64,000 nucleotides of DNA from Dirofilaria immitis. Lineage: Eukaryota; Nematoda; Chromadorea; Rhabditida; Onchocercidae. The notes under the pieces are model-generated. The model saw nothing but the letters and a program-made list of their open reading frames with translations, was not told the DNA's origin and searched no databases. The translations under genes and the position numbers were made by a program. The stretch's first letter is position 1, and each line of letters begins with the position of its first letter. The stretch lies in contig JAKNDB010000098.1 in assembly GCA_024305405.1 (NCBI GenBank), forward strand, positions 1,116,001 to 1,180,000, written 5' to 3'. This document shows positions 50,868 through 63,748 of this stretch, piece by piece.

Positions 50868-53800
50868 ATGGTGAGAGATTCATTTGATGGTGGACATACA
50901 GGTGATCCAGAACGTGATCTTGCTTATGAAAGGGAGCATATACGACGAGGTTTGTCTGATACATTTAATAGCTTTTTTCTTCTACTGTGATTGTTGGCGA
51001 AATATGAGTATAAAAATTGTTTCATAAGCAGTTTCAGAAAACATACACATAAATTTGTTACTAGAAATGATATGACTTCAGAAAACAATAAATGAGAAAA
51101 AATACGTTGTGCAATAATAAATTTAACATGAGTTTATGTGAATGCTCAAGTTTTTTTTTGATAATGAAGGTTATTTTTTTTCCATACAAAATCTTATCTA
51201 AGTATATTACCTCAACACAAGGCAGATAATTAATTATAAAGTATGTGAAATTAGAAATAGTGCAGGAGATTTCAAGCAGATCTAGACGATTTGGTCACGT
51301 ATTGGCTTAATTTGGAAATCTAGATATCGTTTTGATATTAAATTACATAGGATCATTGACGGCCAATTTATTTAGGGAGCTATGTCAGGCATGCAGTAAA
51401 GGAAATAGTTTTATAGTTTTATATGGGTATTTAATGCAAATGGAAATTCTGAGCATTATAATTATTCCTGTGAACATTGCATGATACTTAGTATAGTAAT
51501 AATTTTTAGATGCTCTGAATGATGAAGTGGTACCAGATGATGTTGCGCAATATCTGATTTATTTCAAGCGAATGATTGATGAAGAAAATGTTGTCGAAAT
51601 ACACAATCTTTACGAACACGGCTTTCCGGATCTTACTGAGCGTTATTTCCAGCAACGTCTCTGGCCAAATGAAGAAGCGGTAGAAAATATTGTGGGCTCG
51701 GGTTCGTTATTGTTCGTATTTTAAGATGAAAAGTATTTTAGGTAATTTTTCAGGCAAGGTAAATTTTGATATGAAAATTTTGTTTCTGTACTTTGAATAT
51801 GATTATCTTTAAGATTGCAGGGAAATTTTGGATAGCTATAAGTTTTAATTACCTTCAAGAAAAATGGTATTTACAAATGGTTGCAAACTGGACCTAGTAT
51901 TTTTAGCATGAATAGTTGTCCGTGGCATCATTTGATGTTGAGATTTTAAGTTATTCAGTAAACAAGAAACGAAAAATCCCTAATGTTTCTGAATTGCAAA
52001 AAGAAAATTACTGATGTTCCAGACAGTCGAATTTTCATTATTCTTTACAAAGAGTTATATTTTCGTCACGTGTACACTCGGATGCAGCGTGGTCCGTCTT
52101 TGGCTCATCGTTTTGATTCATATCAAAATTACCAGGTTAGTTGCACAAGTTACCGCATTCATAGGGCTGAGGAAAAATTTTTAGTTTTACTCAAAACATG
52201 AAATCTTTTATTGCAGGAATTGTTTTGTGAAATATTGACACCTGAGAAACAACCACTGTCACTTCAGTTACCAAATGTCTGGCTTTGGGACATTATTGAT
52301 GAATTTGTTTACCAAGTAATAATTATTTGTTTTCGCGTATTTGTTTATAATTGTTTGCTTAAACATTCACTAAGTAACTAATCTTTCTTAGTTCTTGTAT
52401 CGACCGACAGACATTGTTATTTCGCTTAGAATAAAATTCAAGAATTCCAATTTTAATTATAACTGTTTATTATAAAGGCTTATTATCTTACAAATATAAT
52501 GGCATTCTATTGTCAAAATTTCTAAAATCATTGTTTACACTTCTAGTTTTTTAGTTCCAAGCCTTCTGTCTGTATAAAGCGAATCCCGGAAAAGAAGTCC
52601 AGAAGAATATGAAGATCTTCTTTCGATTGAACAGAACCAGAGTGTATGTTTTGATATTTAGCTTGATAGTTAGTGGAATTTATTGTACGGTTATATTAAC
52701 TTACAGTTACATTATAGGCCTGGAATATTTATCCAGTATTGAATATTCTGTATTCTTTGTTGGCAAAGTCGCAGATCGATGAGCAACTACTGGCTATACG
52801 TGAAGGAAGTAAGTAATTTTAACCGATCAATATTTTAAAAAAATATGGTACGAAATTTTCTATTATTGATACTACGGTTAGTAAGGATATTAGCAGTACA
52901 TGGTAAATTTCGCCTCAGATTTTGGCATAATATGATGTAGATTTCAAAACAGTGATAATATATAGATAATGCCATAAACAAACATGTAATTCGAACGAAT
53001 AATTTTTGAGCTTATTAAGATTTGAGATTTTATATAATTAATGATATTGCAAGAAATTTAATTTATCATTATGGAAGCTGTTTAGGAAACCCAGATGATG
53101 TCGCTGATGAATTTGGCCGTTCTGCTTTATATTTTAAACTTGGTTATTTCTCGTTAATTGGGTTGCTTCGTACGCATGTATTGCTCGGAGACTATCATCA
53201 AGCACTAAAAACCGTTGAAAATCTTGAGCTAGATCCAAAGGTAAAAAAAAACAATATTTTTCAATTATTTTCGTATTTCTTATATGATAAAATGATTTTA
53301 TTGATTGCATTTTAATGGAAATATGTGTGCAACTCAATTCTTAAGCACTTTCTATAGATTTATTCCCATCTTTAACTAAGAACGAGAGAGTAAAATTATT
53401 CTCAGACTGCGACATCATCTTATGAATTTTATCCCTGTCGTCTGATAAAAATGAGCAACTGAGATACCAGTTACTCATTTCATATTTCAATATGCTTGCT
53501 ACAGAGATGTGCGGTTTTTGTATCTACGACAATAGTCGTAGCTCAGAAGTAAATTTAAATAGATTAGACATTTGTGGACAAATCAAATTCAAATTTTATC
53601 AAGGAATTCAATATTTACATCATCGATTTCTTTTGATTTAGCGAGATTTGATTTTTTTTTGCAGGGCTTGTATAACACTGTCCCTTCATGTTTAGTTACA
53701 TTTCACTATTTCGTTGGTTTCTCCCATATGATGATGCGAAATTATGGTGAAGCTACGAAGATATTCGTAAACTGCTTGCTTTACATACAGCGAACTAAAA

Positions 53801-55716
53801 GTGTTCAACAACAAAATCAACAGCAGAAGAAGAATTTTCAGTATGATGTAGTAAGTAGTTGGCGTTATGAAAGTAATTATACCTGGGCTCACTCTGTTGA
53901 ATGTCATTTTAGATCGATTTATTTGCTTGCTGTATTTATTTTCTGTTAATTTTTGTACGCAATGGTATCGAATAACCAGAACTGTATAGAAGTAGCATTG
54001 ATTCATATATTCCCGTTCATCACACTTTGTATTTCTTTTTCTTTCAGATTTTAAAATTCGTTGTCCAAGAATTCCATTAATATTTTAATTATAAATTTAC
54101 GTTCTTTGTTATTTGAACTTTATAGATTGGAAAAACCAACGAGCAATTATATCATCTATTGGCTATTTGTTTGACGCTGCAACCTCAACGCATTGATGAT
54201 TCCATCCAGTCGCAGCTGTATGAAAGGACTGGTGAACGTATGAATCACATGAGTAATGGGTGAGTTGAATAAAAAATAATTAGAATTTGAAGATTAAATA
54301 TATAACTCATATCTGTTTTGTTTAATTAAGATGTTTTTTAGTAAACTAATTAGTATTACTGATTTGTCCTTTTTCTCGAAACGAATGTTATATTCACAAT
54401 TAGAAGAAGAGTATTGGTTTTGTTCATTATGCTAATAGCAAATGAACCAAATGCATATAACGTATTAATAACATATAGTATAACTGAATGTAATTTTCTT
54501 TTTCAGTAATATTGATGAGTTTCGTCTTGCTTTCCAGCAGGGATGCCCGAAGTTCTTGTCTCCAACTACAGTAGTTTACGAAGGTCCAAATCAGGCAAAG
54601 GTTAATTTTCATGTTGATCGATTCATAGATACAGCATTTTTTTCGTCAATAATTACCGATGACACTATTCATTACACTTCATAATATTTTATCTATGAGT
54701 CATGCTCAATCCATTAATAAATGAAGTATAAAATTAAGGCAAAAAAATATTTTATTGCTTTTCAATTTTTTTATATTTTAAGGAACCATTGCTCCGCCAA
54801 TGTAACGCTTTCTTAGAAGAAATTGAATCCCAAATTATGTTACCAATCCTACGAGGCTATTTAAAATTATATACAACTTTACCAACAAGAAAACTTGCAA
54901 GTTTTATGGATGTTAGCGGTAAGTTTCTATCGCTGTTGATGTGATTCGTCTTTCATTTTCAACTAGACAAAATATGTAAATAAGAAGAACATTAGCGAGT
55001 ATCTGAAAATGTTACGAGAATGACAGAAGATCTAAAATATTTCATTATATATTAGCTGAGGTTAGGTGGGTAAAAACTGCGGTTATATAATCAGTTATTG
55101 TACACAACTGTATCAGTAACAGCAATAAATACATGTGTCTATATATAAATATAGATAGATAAAAGGTTATTTCATAATTTGAATTCAGTTTGCTACAAAA
55201 ATTTTAGAATTGTCAGCTAATTGTAGATGCGGATTATGATTCATTCGTTGGAAAACTGTTGAGTTTCAAAATGATCGTCAATGAGTTAGGCAAAGAATGT
55301 ATGGATCGATGTGAAATCGATGACTCAACGACGGATCTTGATTTCTATGTTGACAAGGTCTAGCTTTTTTATATTTACAAGTTATTTAATCGGGTTCCAA
55401 AATAAGTTGGAAGTTTTGTCTTTCAGAAATTATTCTTTTTGCTCATTCATTTGGAAATTGTTCTTTTACTCAGCTCTTCCATGCCTTAGGATATGATCAT
55501 TATCGCGGATACAAAAGTTGCTCGCCGAATTGGAGAATATTTCGTCAAGCAAATACAGAAATTACAAGAGGTGAAGGATGATTTTCTCTTATAATGCGAA
55601 CTACCGACTAATACTTCACCTTAAAATTTTACGCCGTTTCAGCTCAATTAGAACCTTTATTGCAGGTGAACCGGAAATTAAAAGAACTACCAGTCATTCC
55701 AACCGGTTTAAGCTAA
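50868..55716 (+). CDS. eif-3.L: Eukaryotic translation initiation factor 3 subunit L (one apparent missing base)
   Basis: A PCI-domain subunit of the eIF3 complex, which recruits the 43S complex to mRNA. Fourteen exons: 50868-50949, 51510-51701, 52023-52135, 52217-52315, 52555-52643, 52718-52808, 53086-53240, 53665-53850, 54126-54259, 54507-54600, 54783-54918, 55227-55357, 55490-55570, 55666-55716. About 544 residues (human 564). Landmarks: [125 protein letters not shown] and [18 protein letters not shown]. Exon 5 breaks at A4 (52590-52593). One more A gives [13 protein letters not shown] and phase 0 at both ends. The ATG directly follows an AG (ATTGTAG/ATG), as for a trans-spliced first exon. 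Confidence 0.96.
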
Positions 55717-56377
55717 TTCTTCGCATCCTGTCATGTTTCTTCAAACTATTATAAGTTTTACATTGTTTTGAAGTTCAAAATTTTCTTTATGGTTCGAAGG
55801 TTTATAAATTTTGTCGATAAAACCCTTTTATGCCATGAAGTAAACCAAGTGTAGTAACCAAAGATAGGAAAAATATTTCTTCATTATAACTTCATTGAAA
55901 ACTAAATCTAATGCTGAATGATCATTATTGAAAAATGAAACACTTACGAAGGAAAAGGAAAGTTGATTTCTGAATGTCAGTTTGGGATACTAAATAATTT
56001 TTATTTCAGACTACTTCCGGGAGTAGTTTGTTATATGAAAATGAATGGTATCAGAATCGAATTCTCCTGCACGCCATCTATATTCATAAAGTTAAAGCAT
56101 AAATATTTTGCTCAAATCACACATATTTTCAGGAACATTACTAAAAATAACATAACACAGTCCTATATTTTTTACTCGTATATTTAATTCAAATAATAAA
56201 GAAATAACATGTCAAGAATCAAATTCCAAAATCACGAATCATCATCTCCGATATCATAAATCCAAGCTGATATCATAAATCCAAGCTATCTTTAGTTCAT
56301 CTCTTGACTGTTTGGCAGTGATTCATTTCTCGGTTCATTTCTCATTATGTAAATTAACTGCTTGGTAACATTCCAAA
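55717..56377. other. Convergent gap between eIF3L and the DEP-domain gene
   Basis: 660 bases with both 3' UTRs. The open frame 55963-56187 is unsupported. A short direct repeat of ATATCATAAATCCAAGCT occurs near 56254 and 56272. Confidence 0.6.
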
Positions 56378-59300
56378 TTAGAAGTGGAAGTTTCTAATTC
56401 GATCAATGAATCGAATCTTCGGCAGTTCCGGAGACGGAAATTTCTTTGCGTAGATCTCTGGATAAGTCTTCTTGAACTGCAAAAGCGCGAATTTAATGAA
56501 AGGGTAGAAAGTAAGTTTTCAATATGAACTCAACCATACGTTGGATTAACCTTTTGAGTCGCTGCTTACGATCTGAAAGTGAAAGATTTTCATCGTTAAG
56601 TATGCTATCCAACAGAGATAGCAAATAACTATCAACATCTTTTTTGCGATTCATATTCTTCCATTTTGATTGGTTCACAAAAGTGTTGCCTCAAGCGTTC
56701 CGTACTTGATGATTCATCGGTGACAAGCTGTTGTGCGGCTGGCGATTTCTTTATGACAACCTAAAATTTCTCGAAAATAAAAATTATGTTAAAAAAATCG
56801 TGAATTCAGAACGATAAATTTCACTAAAAGCCAATTCAATGAAATAAATCGCAAGAATTCCAACAAAATACGCTTAGAGTAACATTTTCAGGTCATCTGT
56901 CGCGTTTAAGGCAAATATTTGATTTTAAATGAGTGTTTAGAATTAAAATCCACCTCGTGTGGTAGTGACAGTTGATGTTTCACCTCTGAAATAAATACTT
57001 CCGGTATGGAAAATGTATCACATTCATTATCCATTAAAAATATAACCAATTGATGGCATTCAGACGAATTGATTATTTGAGACGGATACAGTATCTTATT
57101 CGGTAGAGCTTCAAGAATCTAGAAAAGAATTTAGGTTTAACAGACAGTACGTCAAAAGCGATTAATTCCATGCCTGAATTTTCTAGATTATCTCTAAGAT
57201 TTTGTACCAAAAGAAGAATACAATTTTGAATCTTTGAAATACTTTCCTAAAGATTCCAAATCCCATAATTTAGCTCAGTAAACTTCACAACTTCTATTCC
57301 TTTGATAATACCAATTATTAATTTGCTGAAAAAAAGGAAGAAATATTAAAAATTATTTCCTTTCGCAATTTTTTGATGCGCTGGTATATGCTTTTAATAT
57401 TTGGAAAAGTTTCTGTAGCAATCTTTGTAACAGCAAAGAAATTTCAAATAGAAAATGAGCTAAAAAAAGAAAGAGTTCGAGAAACTAGCACAGAATCCCG
57501 TAAATAATGGATATTGCTTGGATTTATAGAATTTTTCTTCCTTTTAAGATGATAGGATGATGGTAATTCTATCGATGAGAATCTAATATTAAAATAATAG
57601 GAGTTTCTCTAAATGTAATTGAAATCTGTGGAATTTAAATATTTGCTTTTTAGGGTATTAGAAACATATTTCGTACTTTGTAACAAGCTGATTTTAAAAG
57701 CTCTTTGGAATTTTTAAAAACCTGCTAAATTACAGAACTATAATATCTTACAATAGAACGGTTATCACGGCGTTTATCCATTCGCAAGCAATAATTTCGG
57801 CTAACACGTTGCATAAAGCGTAACAAATAGTGTAATCGACGACGAACACGTGGCTCCAAAGTTAGCATCACTAATGATACAGCTTCTTTCAGCAATTTCT
57901 CATTTTCAGCGTCGATTCCTACAACAGCGTGATGAATTTTGATTTTGATTGTTCTCCGCTACCCACATAAGTTTTTTGAAAAAATTGAAATATATTTTAA
58001 GAATAACTATTTTTATAGGATACAAAAAGTATAAAATGAGAATAGAAGTAATTCGGGCAAATACGTATTTGTTTAAATTTGAAAAAATTTTGAAGTCTAT
58101 AATTTGAGTGCTTATGTTCACTTCTAAAAATATTTGAATCAGTCAATAAAAATAAGATTAGAATACTAACCAGCAAGTAATACACAAGATTCTGCATAAG
58201 GAGTGCTTGAGCGTGATACAAAGGCGTTTGTTTTGGCTAATTCCTCGATACGCTGCATAAGTTCGGGGCTTCGCTGTAGACCTGGAAGTCGTGTTAAAAT
58301 CGCTTCATAGGCCATTTTACATGCTGAAAAAGATCCTGATAAGCAGATTTGAACACTTGATTATAGATCAAGCTTTACTCCATATCATCCATATTAAATA
58401 AATCTATGTAGTTGGTCAGAAATGTCTAACTGTAACTATTCTGTCATTTCAAGAAATTAAATGGCATTCTCGACGAATTTCTCACAATTTCTGCATATAG
58501 TTGCGGCATCATAAAAGAAAAATACCACTATGTCATATAAAATTACTACCATAGACGTTAAAAATATTTTTTCAGAAATCCTCAAAAAATTCTTTTTAGA
58601 TTCGTAACCTATTTCACGACATCTTCTACTTAAATTAATTCATAACTCACAAAAATTTTCACTGCCTGCTGACAATGTAGATACAGAAGATCGCACAGTA
58701 TTCGGTGGAGACATGACATGTTCCTCACTAATAAGTCCTGTGCTAGGAGGCAAATTAGAACTTTCATCATTTCCATCTAATTTACTGTGATTCTGTAAAA
58801 ATTATTTCAAAACATTTTGCATCTTTTTATTTGTTGAATCAACATTGAAACAATCTTAGCAAAATGTGAAAAAGTATATGTTTTACCTCAGAATTAACTG
58901 TCTTTTGCACGTAACGCGTAAATGATGAACTATCAGCACAAAAGACTGTTTCCTTACACAATTCTGCTGAAAAAAATTCCGAACTTCAAAATCAAATTTT
59001 GCATTTTTGCAAAATTGAATGCAAAACTCAAAAATGAAATTATCTTTGTTAAATTGTACACAAAAATAAGAATAGTAAATAAAATCTCAAAACTTAAATA
59101 TTGAATCATCTGAAAATAAACTGTGTATACAATGAGGTCAAAGAAATCACCTATGTTTTTTTGCTGAAAACTTCTTTGGCGAAACAATAGTATGATATGT
59201 AGAATCGACAATGCTACTGAATTCGAAAGCATAGGACAATCTTTATCGAACTGTTCACAGACACTTTTAAAAACATTCAATTCGAATCCATCATACGGCA

Positions 59301-61961
59301 CATGTGTAGATTCTGCGAATTTCGTATCAAATGGCCATCGCGATAGATAACGCATCATTGTTATAACATAATTTGTTAGATAATCTGTAGAAAAACACGT
59401 AAAAGTCATAACTTTGCTTCAATTAATTTCCACACATGTTAGTTTTTTTAAATTATCAGTGTATGGCTCCAAATAATCCACAGTCTTATAAAACATTTTA
59501 ACTATAAATTTTTCGCTTAAAGGTAATAGAAAATTTGTTTTCCAATTAGTTATGATGTGATTTTAACAGAAAAGTTTTTCATAAAATTTTTGATGCGAAA
59601 TATCTAGTCGCTCATAAAGAGAAAATTTCATTGTCAAGTTCTGAAAATATAATAACACCATTCTCAGGCTGAACTCGAACTATTCCTTTCATTCCAACTC
59701 GTTCGCAATTCCATCGAACATCTGCACCATTAAAATCATAGTCGATAATTCCTTTTAATGAATCCACCTGCAACATTGATCGCAACCTGGAATCAATAAA
59801 AATTTGATAGCATTCTTTAAAATAAATAAATCAATTACTAGAGTATAACTTACCGATTCAGTAAGACATTTTTGTAGATCTCGTTGGTATCAAGAAACAG
59901 ATGAGCGCCACTGTGTTCCTCATTGACCACTGCTCTTGGAGATCCAGAAGACTGACAGCTTTCCGGATTTTGAGTCTAGAAAAAGTTTCTTTCTCTATTA
60001 TCTGTTAGCTAACTTCGTCAATTCTATTTTCATTGCTAAATATTCACGAGGATGGCCACGTTTAAACATGAGTGGCAAAAATAGCAAATTTAAATAATTT
60101 TAAATAACCTGAATAACTTTCCCGAAATGTCGAAGGTTATGCATTTCTGAACAATTGACTGAATTACTGTTCACTTCGGCTAGCTGAGCGATCATCTCAT
60201 CTAATGCATTAATCTGTCTTGACGTCCCTGCTCCAACTTCAATATTCTCCATAGCCACCTCATTTATTTTCTCTTGAGAGACAGTTTCTTTCAAAATACC
60301 TCTAATAGTTGATCTTCCAGATGGTTCATTGTTCAGATTCTAGATAAATCTTCAATTAGGAAAAACCAAACTTAATAGGTTAAAAAGACGGAGATTTTAA
60401 ATGAAATAAAACTAAAGTTTTTAATAAAGACCTGCCCTGGTGCTCAACATAGAAGGCAAATTGCCGTGAGATGCTGATAAACGACGAGAAAGTGGCGCAT
60501 TTGGTTGCACTAAGGGAATAGGTATTCGAGTCGGTACCATCGAGTCGTTAACTCGATTTCTGCAATCAACATTGTGCATTCTGAAAGAAACTTTGTAAGA
60601 CTGTTAAATCACATGTACAATTATCTTTCCAAAACTAACTTTAACTTATTTTTAAAAGGAATTTAAACTAATTTTTATTTCAAGGCTTGAAGCTTAAATT
60701 TCATATTTTTGATTATTTTGTAGAAAGAATTTTCTACCTTTGCGGAGCAGTAAATCCAAAATCTTTGGCCCTAAATCGATTCTGTCTGAAACTAGACCGC
60801 TCATTGAATGAAGCAGCACGGCGAACCAGAATTGGTGTTGCAGCCAGTAGTTCAAGAGAGACAGTTGAAAATCTGAGGAAAATTTAATTATTCTGATTTA
60901 GAAAAGAAATTTTTGGAGATGATTTTTTTTAAATAGACTGAGAAAGTAACCGATATAATTCGTTTTCTTTGAATACTTCGTTATCATCGGATTTTCCACG
61001 TACAGTATAAAATAATCCCATGTTCATGTATATGCACAAAAGTTTCGAACAATTGGATCTAAAAAATAAATGTTTATATGAAACTTCTCCTTTTCGGATG
61101 CAGCTTCTCTGCTAATTACAACTTTGCATGCTTTAAAAGTACATCACAGCGTTTTAGAACGTAAATAAGATCCATAAAACAGTATAAAATTTTTTGTAAT
61201 AAACGCTATTTCGCGACTGAACAAAATAGATATATTTCAAAGATAGCAATTATACTTACCTAGTTATTTCTCGACCATCGTGAATGAATTTTGGTAGCTC
61301 GTTCATCATAAAGTCCACTGCCTCACGACCAGTGAAACAATCGTCGAAGATTCGCAGTTGACGTCGATGTCGCTTCACAGACATTCCACTTCGAAAACGT
61401 CTTATCATACCATTCCACTGCGGACAAGAAGTGGAATTTTATTATACATCAGCATCCAAAGTACATGACATTTTTATCTTGTTTGAAATTTTTGTAATTT
61501 GAAAAATGATTTAAAAACCGACAACATAGAAAGCTTAGAGAAAAGCCGTTTAAGCATTAATAACTGGAATAGGCAAAGAAAATATACCAATTCATGATAT
61601 AATTTAAGCAAAAATCGTAGATGTTTTAATCTGTAACTGAAGAATTGGAATTGTTTAAAGCTTAAAAATTCGTATATAAGCTTATCGAAGATTCAGTTAT
61701 CGTAGTAGCCAGAAAAGTTGAGGAAAAATTAGAGAATGAAGAAAAGACAAGCGTAAATTTCATTAAACTAAAAATTTATTTAAATGTCTATTCACCATTA
61801 CGGAAACAAAACAAAAGTACGAATTAACTAACCACACGGGTTGCTCTAAAACGGCCTTCAAAGAGAGAATCGCCTTCTTTGGGACTTTTCATCATAGTAT
61901 CTGGACTAGCAGTACGATCAACCGATACGCGAAAACCTCGTAGTTGAACGTAGCCAGTCAT
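56378..61961 (-). CDS. DEPDC1/LET-99-like DEP and RhoGAP-like domain protein
   Basis: Homologues act in mitosis; C. elegans LET-99 positions the spindle through G-protein signalling at the cortex. Exons (approximate): 61961-61833, 61417-61260, 61058-60938, 60889-60741, 60580-60432, 60342-60110, 59978-59853, 59787-59640, 59390-59153, 58968-58888, 58794-58650, 58325-58170, 57918-57754, 57120-56957, 56762-56529, 56476-56378. The DEP domain begins FRATRVWNGMIRRFRSGM and continues DDCFTGREAVDFMMNELP. A Ser/Arg-rich linker follows. A diverged RhoGAP-like part has MRYLSRWPFDTKFAES and YDGFELNVFKSVCEQF. The C-terminal helical region has MLTLEPRVRRRLHYLLRFM, then FKKTYPEIYAKKFPSPELP at the end. Start is taken as the ATG seven bases after the CCAG acceptor at 61969. 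Two places (around 60300-60435 and T6 at 56640-56645) each need two added bases. Orthology to LET-99 itself is not proven. Confidence 0.85.
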
Positions 61962-62565
61962 AAAACGCCTGGAACAATTGCGTTAATGATACTAAAATGC
62001 GTATCAAACGTAGCGAAGCGACAAACATATTAATATTCGATTTTTATTTTAACTAATTTTTGTATTTTCAAAAAAAAAACGAAAACGGAAACGACATTAT
62101 TCAAGCATTGAACAAAGACAAAAATGTAAATCAAAGTTATCTTTCAATTGCTTCCGGAATTTAGCTCGTCCTTTCTTCGTTATGTAAATCCAAATTCGAT
62201 ATAGTTCCAAAACATTTCAATTTAATGGATATAATTTGATACATAAATAACTTTAGATTCATATCATCCGAAACAGCCCCTGAATTCTACAAATTCCCGA
62301 CCTATTCTTGAAGCATACTAAAATCTTTATATGAAAAATTTATATTAAATTTCATTAGAAAAAATATCATTCAATGTTGAACAAAATGAATTCAGAAATT
62401 TCCTTGAAATTCTGAATACGTCAATAACAATTTACTCTAATATAATTTATTTACGTAAATGGAAAATCAATGTGACCAAAAAGAATGAGAGAAAAATAAT
62501 AAATGACAGCAATCCAAAAAATATTCATAGTGCAAAAAGAAAACATTGAGCAAATAGTACTTTGT

Positions 62566-62788
62566 ATCGAAATATAATCGAATATCAAGAATATTTCATA
62601 TCAGAATATAACTGAAATATCCAGAATATTTTCATATTAGAATACAACTGAAATATCCGGGATATTTCACACTGAGATACACTTAGAATATTCGGGATGT
62701 TGCATACTGAAATATATTCGAATGTCCGGATATCAAAGTAGATCTTCAATATCTAGAATATTGCACATTGGAATATATCCGGAATCCC
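62566..62788. repeat. ~36-bp degenerate tandem array
   Basis: Five to six diverged units of the type GAATATTTCATATTA plus GAATATAACTGAAATATCC. Single related words (CCAGAATATCCGGGATATT) reappear near 63005-63025. Confidence 0.75.
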
Positions 62789-63465
62789 CATTTTCGAGAG
62801 TCGACAAAACAGGAAGTAATTTCCTGCTCAAAGATTTTAAGATTAAGCAGAATCCAATGTGAATTCATTCCTTAAATGGATTATTCCCATTTCAACAATT
62901 ACAATTATAATTATGAATCACGAATACCATCGCAATTAAGATAATTATAAATACAGAATTACAATAAAGTGAATATAATGAATAAAAAAAATTATCGAAA
63001 TACATCCAGAATATCCGGGATATTATAAAATCATCATAAAAATGAACGTGATGAATGAAAAAAACATGATTAAAAATCATAATAAAACAAATGTAATGAA
63101 TAGAAAATTATAATTGAATGAATACAATTCTTTTGAGTGATCTATTTTCTAAGTAAAAAAAAAAGTTTATGAGTAAAAATGATAATAAATTTTAAAGAAG
63201 AAATAATGATAATATCGATTAAAACTGACACAACACATATATTCTTACTACGATTAATAAACGATGGATAGTTCGATAGAAAATTGTAGAACGACATCTG
63301 AAACAGGCCTTCTAGTATCAGATGCTAAACTGTGTAAGTCAAATTATTGGTTTCAGATACCACACGGTAAATTCGGAATTTCAAAATTATGGGATATTTC
63401 CCGCCTCCGTACTATTGCAGCGCTATAGCTGGCAATACGGAAATCTGAAGCGCTCGTCGGATTTG

Positions 63466-63748
63466 TTCATTTCCGGTTATTATCTTATTGCATTTCCCGC
63501 TAGCATCTTATAGCATTTCCGGCTAGTATCCTATTGCATTTCGGGCTACTATCTTATTGCATTTCCGGCTACTATCTTGTTACATTTCGGGCTACTATCT
63601 TATAGCATTTCCGGCTAGTATCCTATTGCATTTCGGGGCTACTATCTTATTGCATTTCCGGCCACTATTTTGTTGTATTTCCGGCTACTATCCTACTGCA
63701 TTTCCGGCTAGTATCTTATTGCATTTCCGGCCAGTATCCTATTGCAGT
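63466..63748. repeat. 23-bp minisatellite
   Basis: About 12 copies of GCATTTCCGGCTACTATCTT plus 3 bases, with variants (CCCGC, CGGGC, TTGTTAC). Units begin for example at 63490, 63513, 63536 and 63559. It creates an open frame (63557-63904) that is probably not a gene. Confidence 0.93.

Noticed and set aside
53692..54006. Minus-strand ORF over eIF3L exon 8
   Set aside because: Antisense shadow of a real exon.
63466..63748. CRISPR-like direct repeats
   Set aside because: Units are adjacent without unique spacers, and the DNA is clearly eukaryotic.
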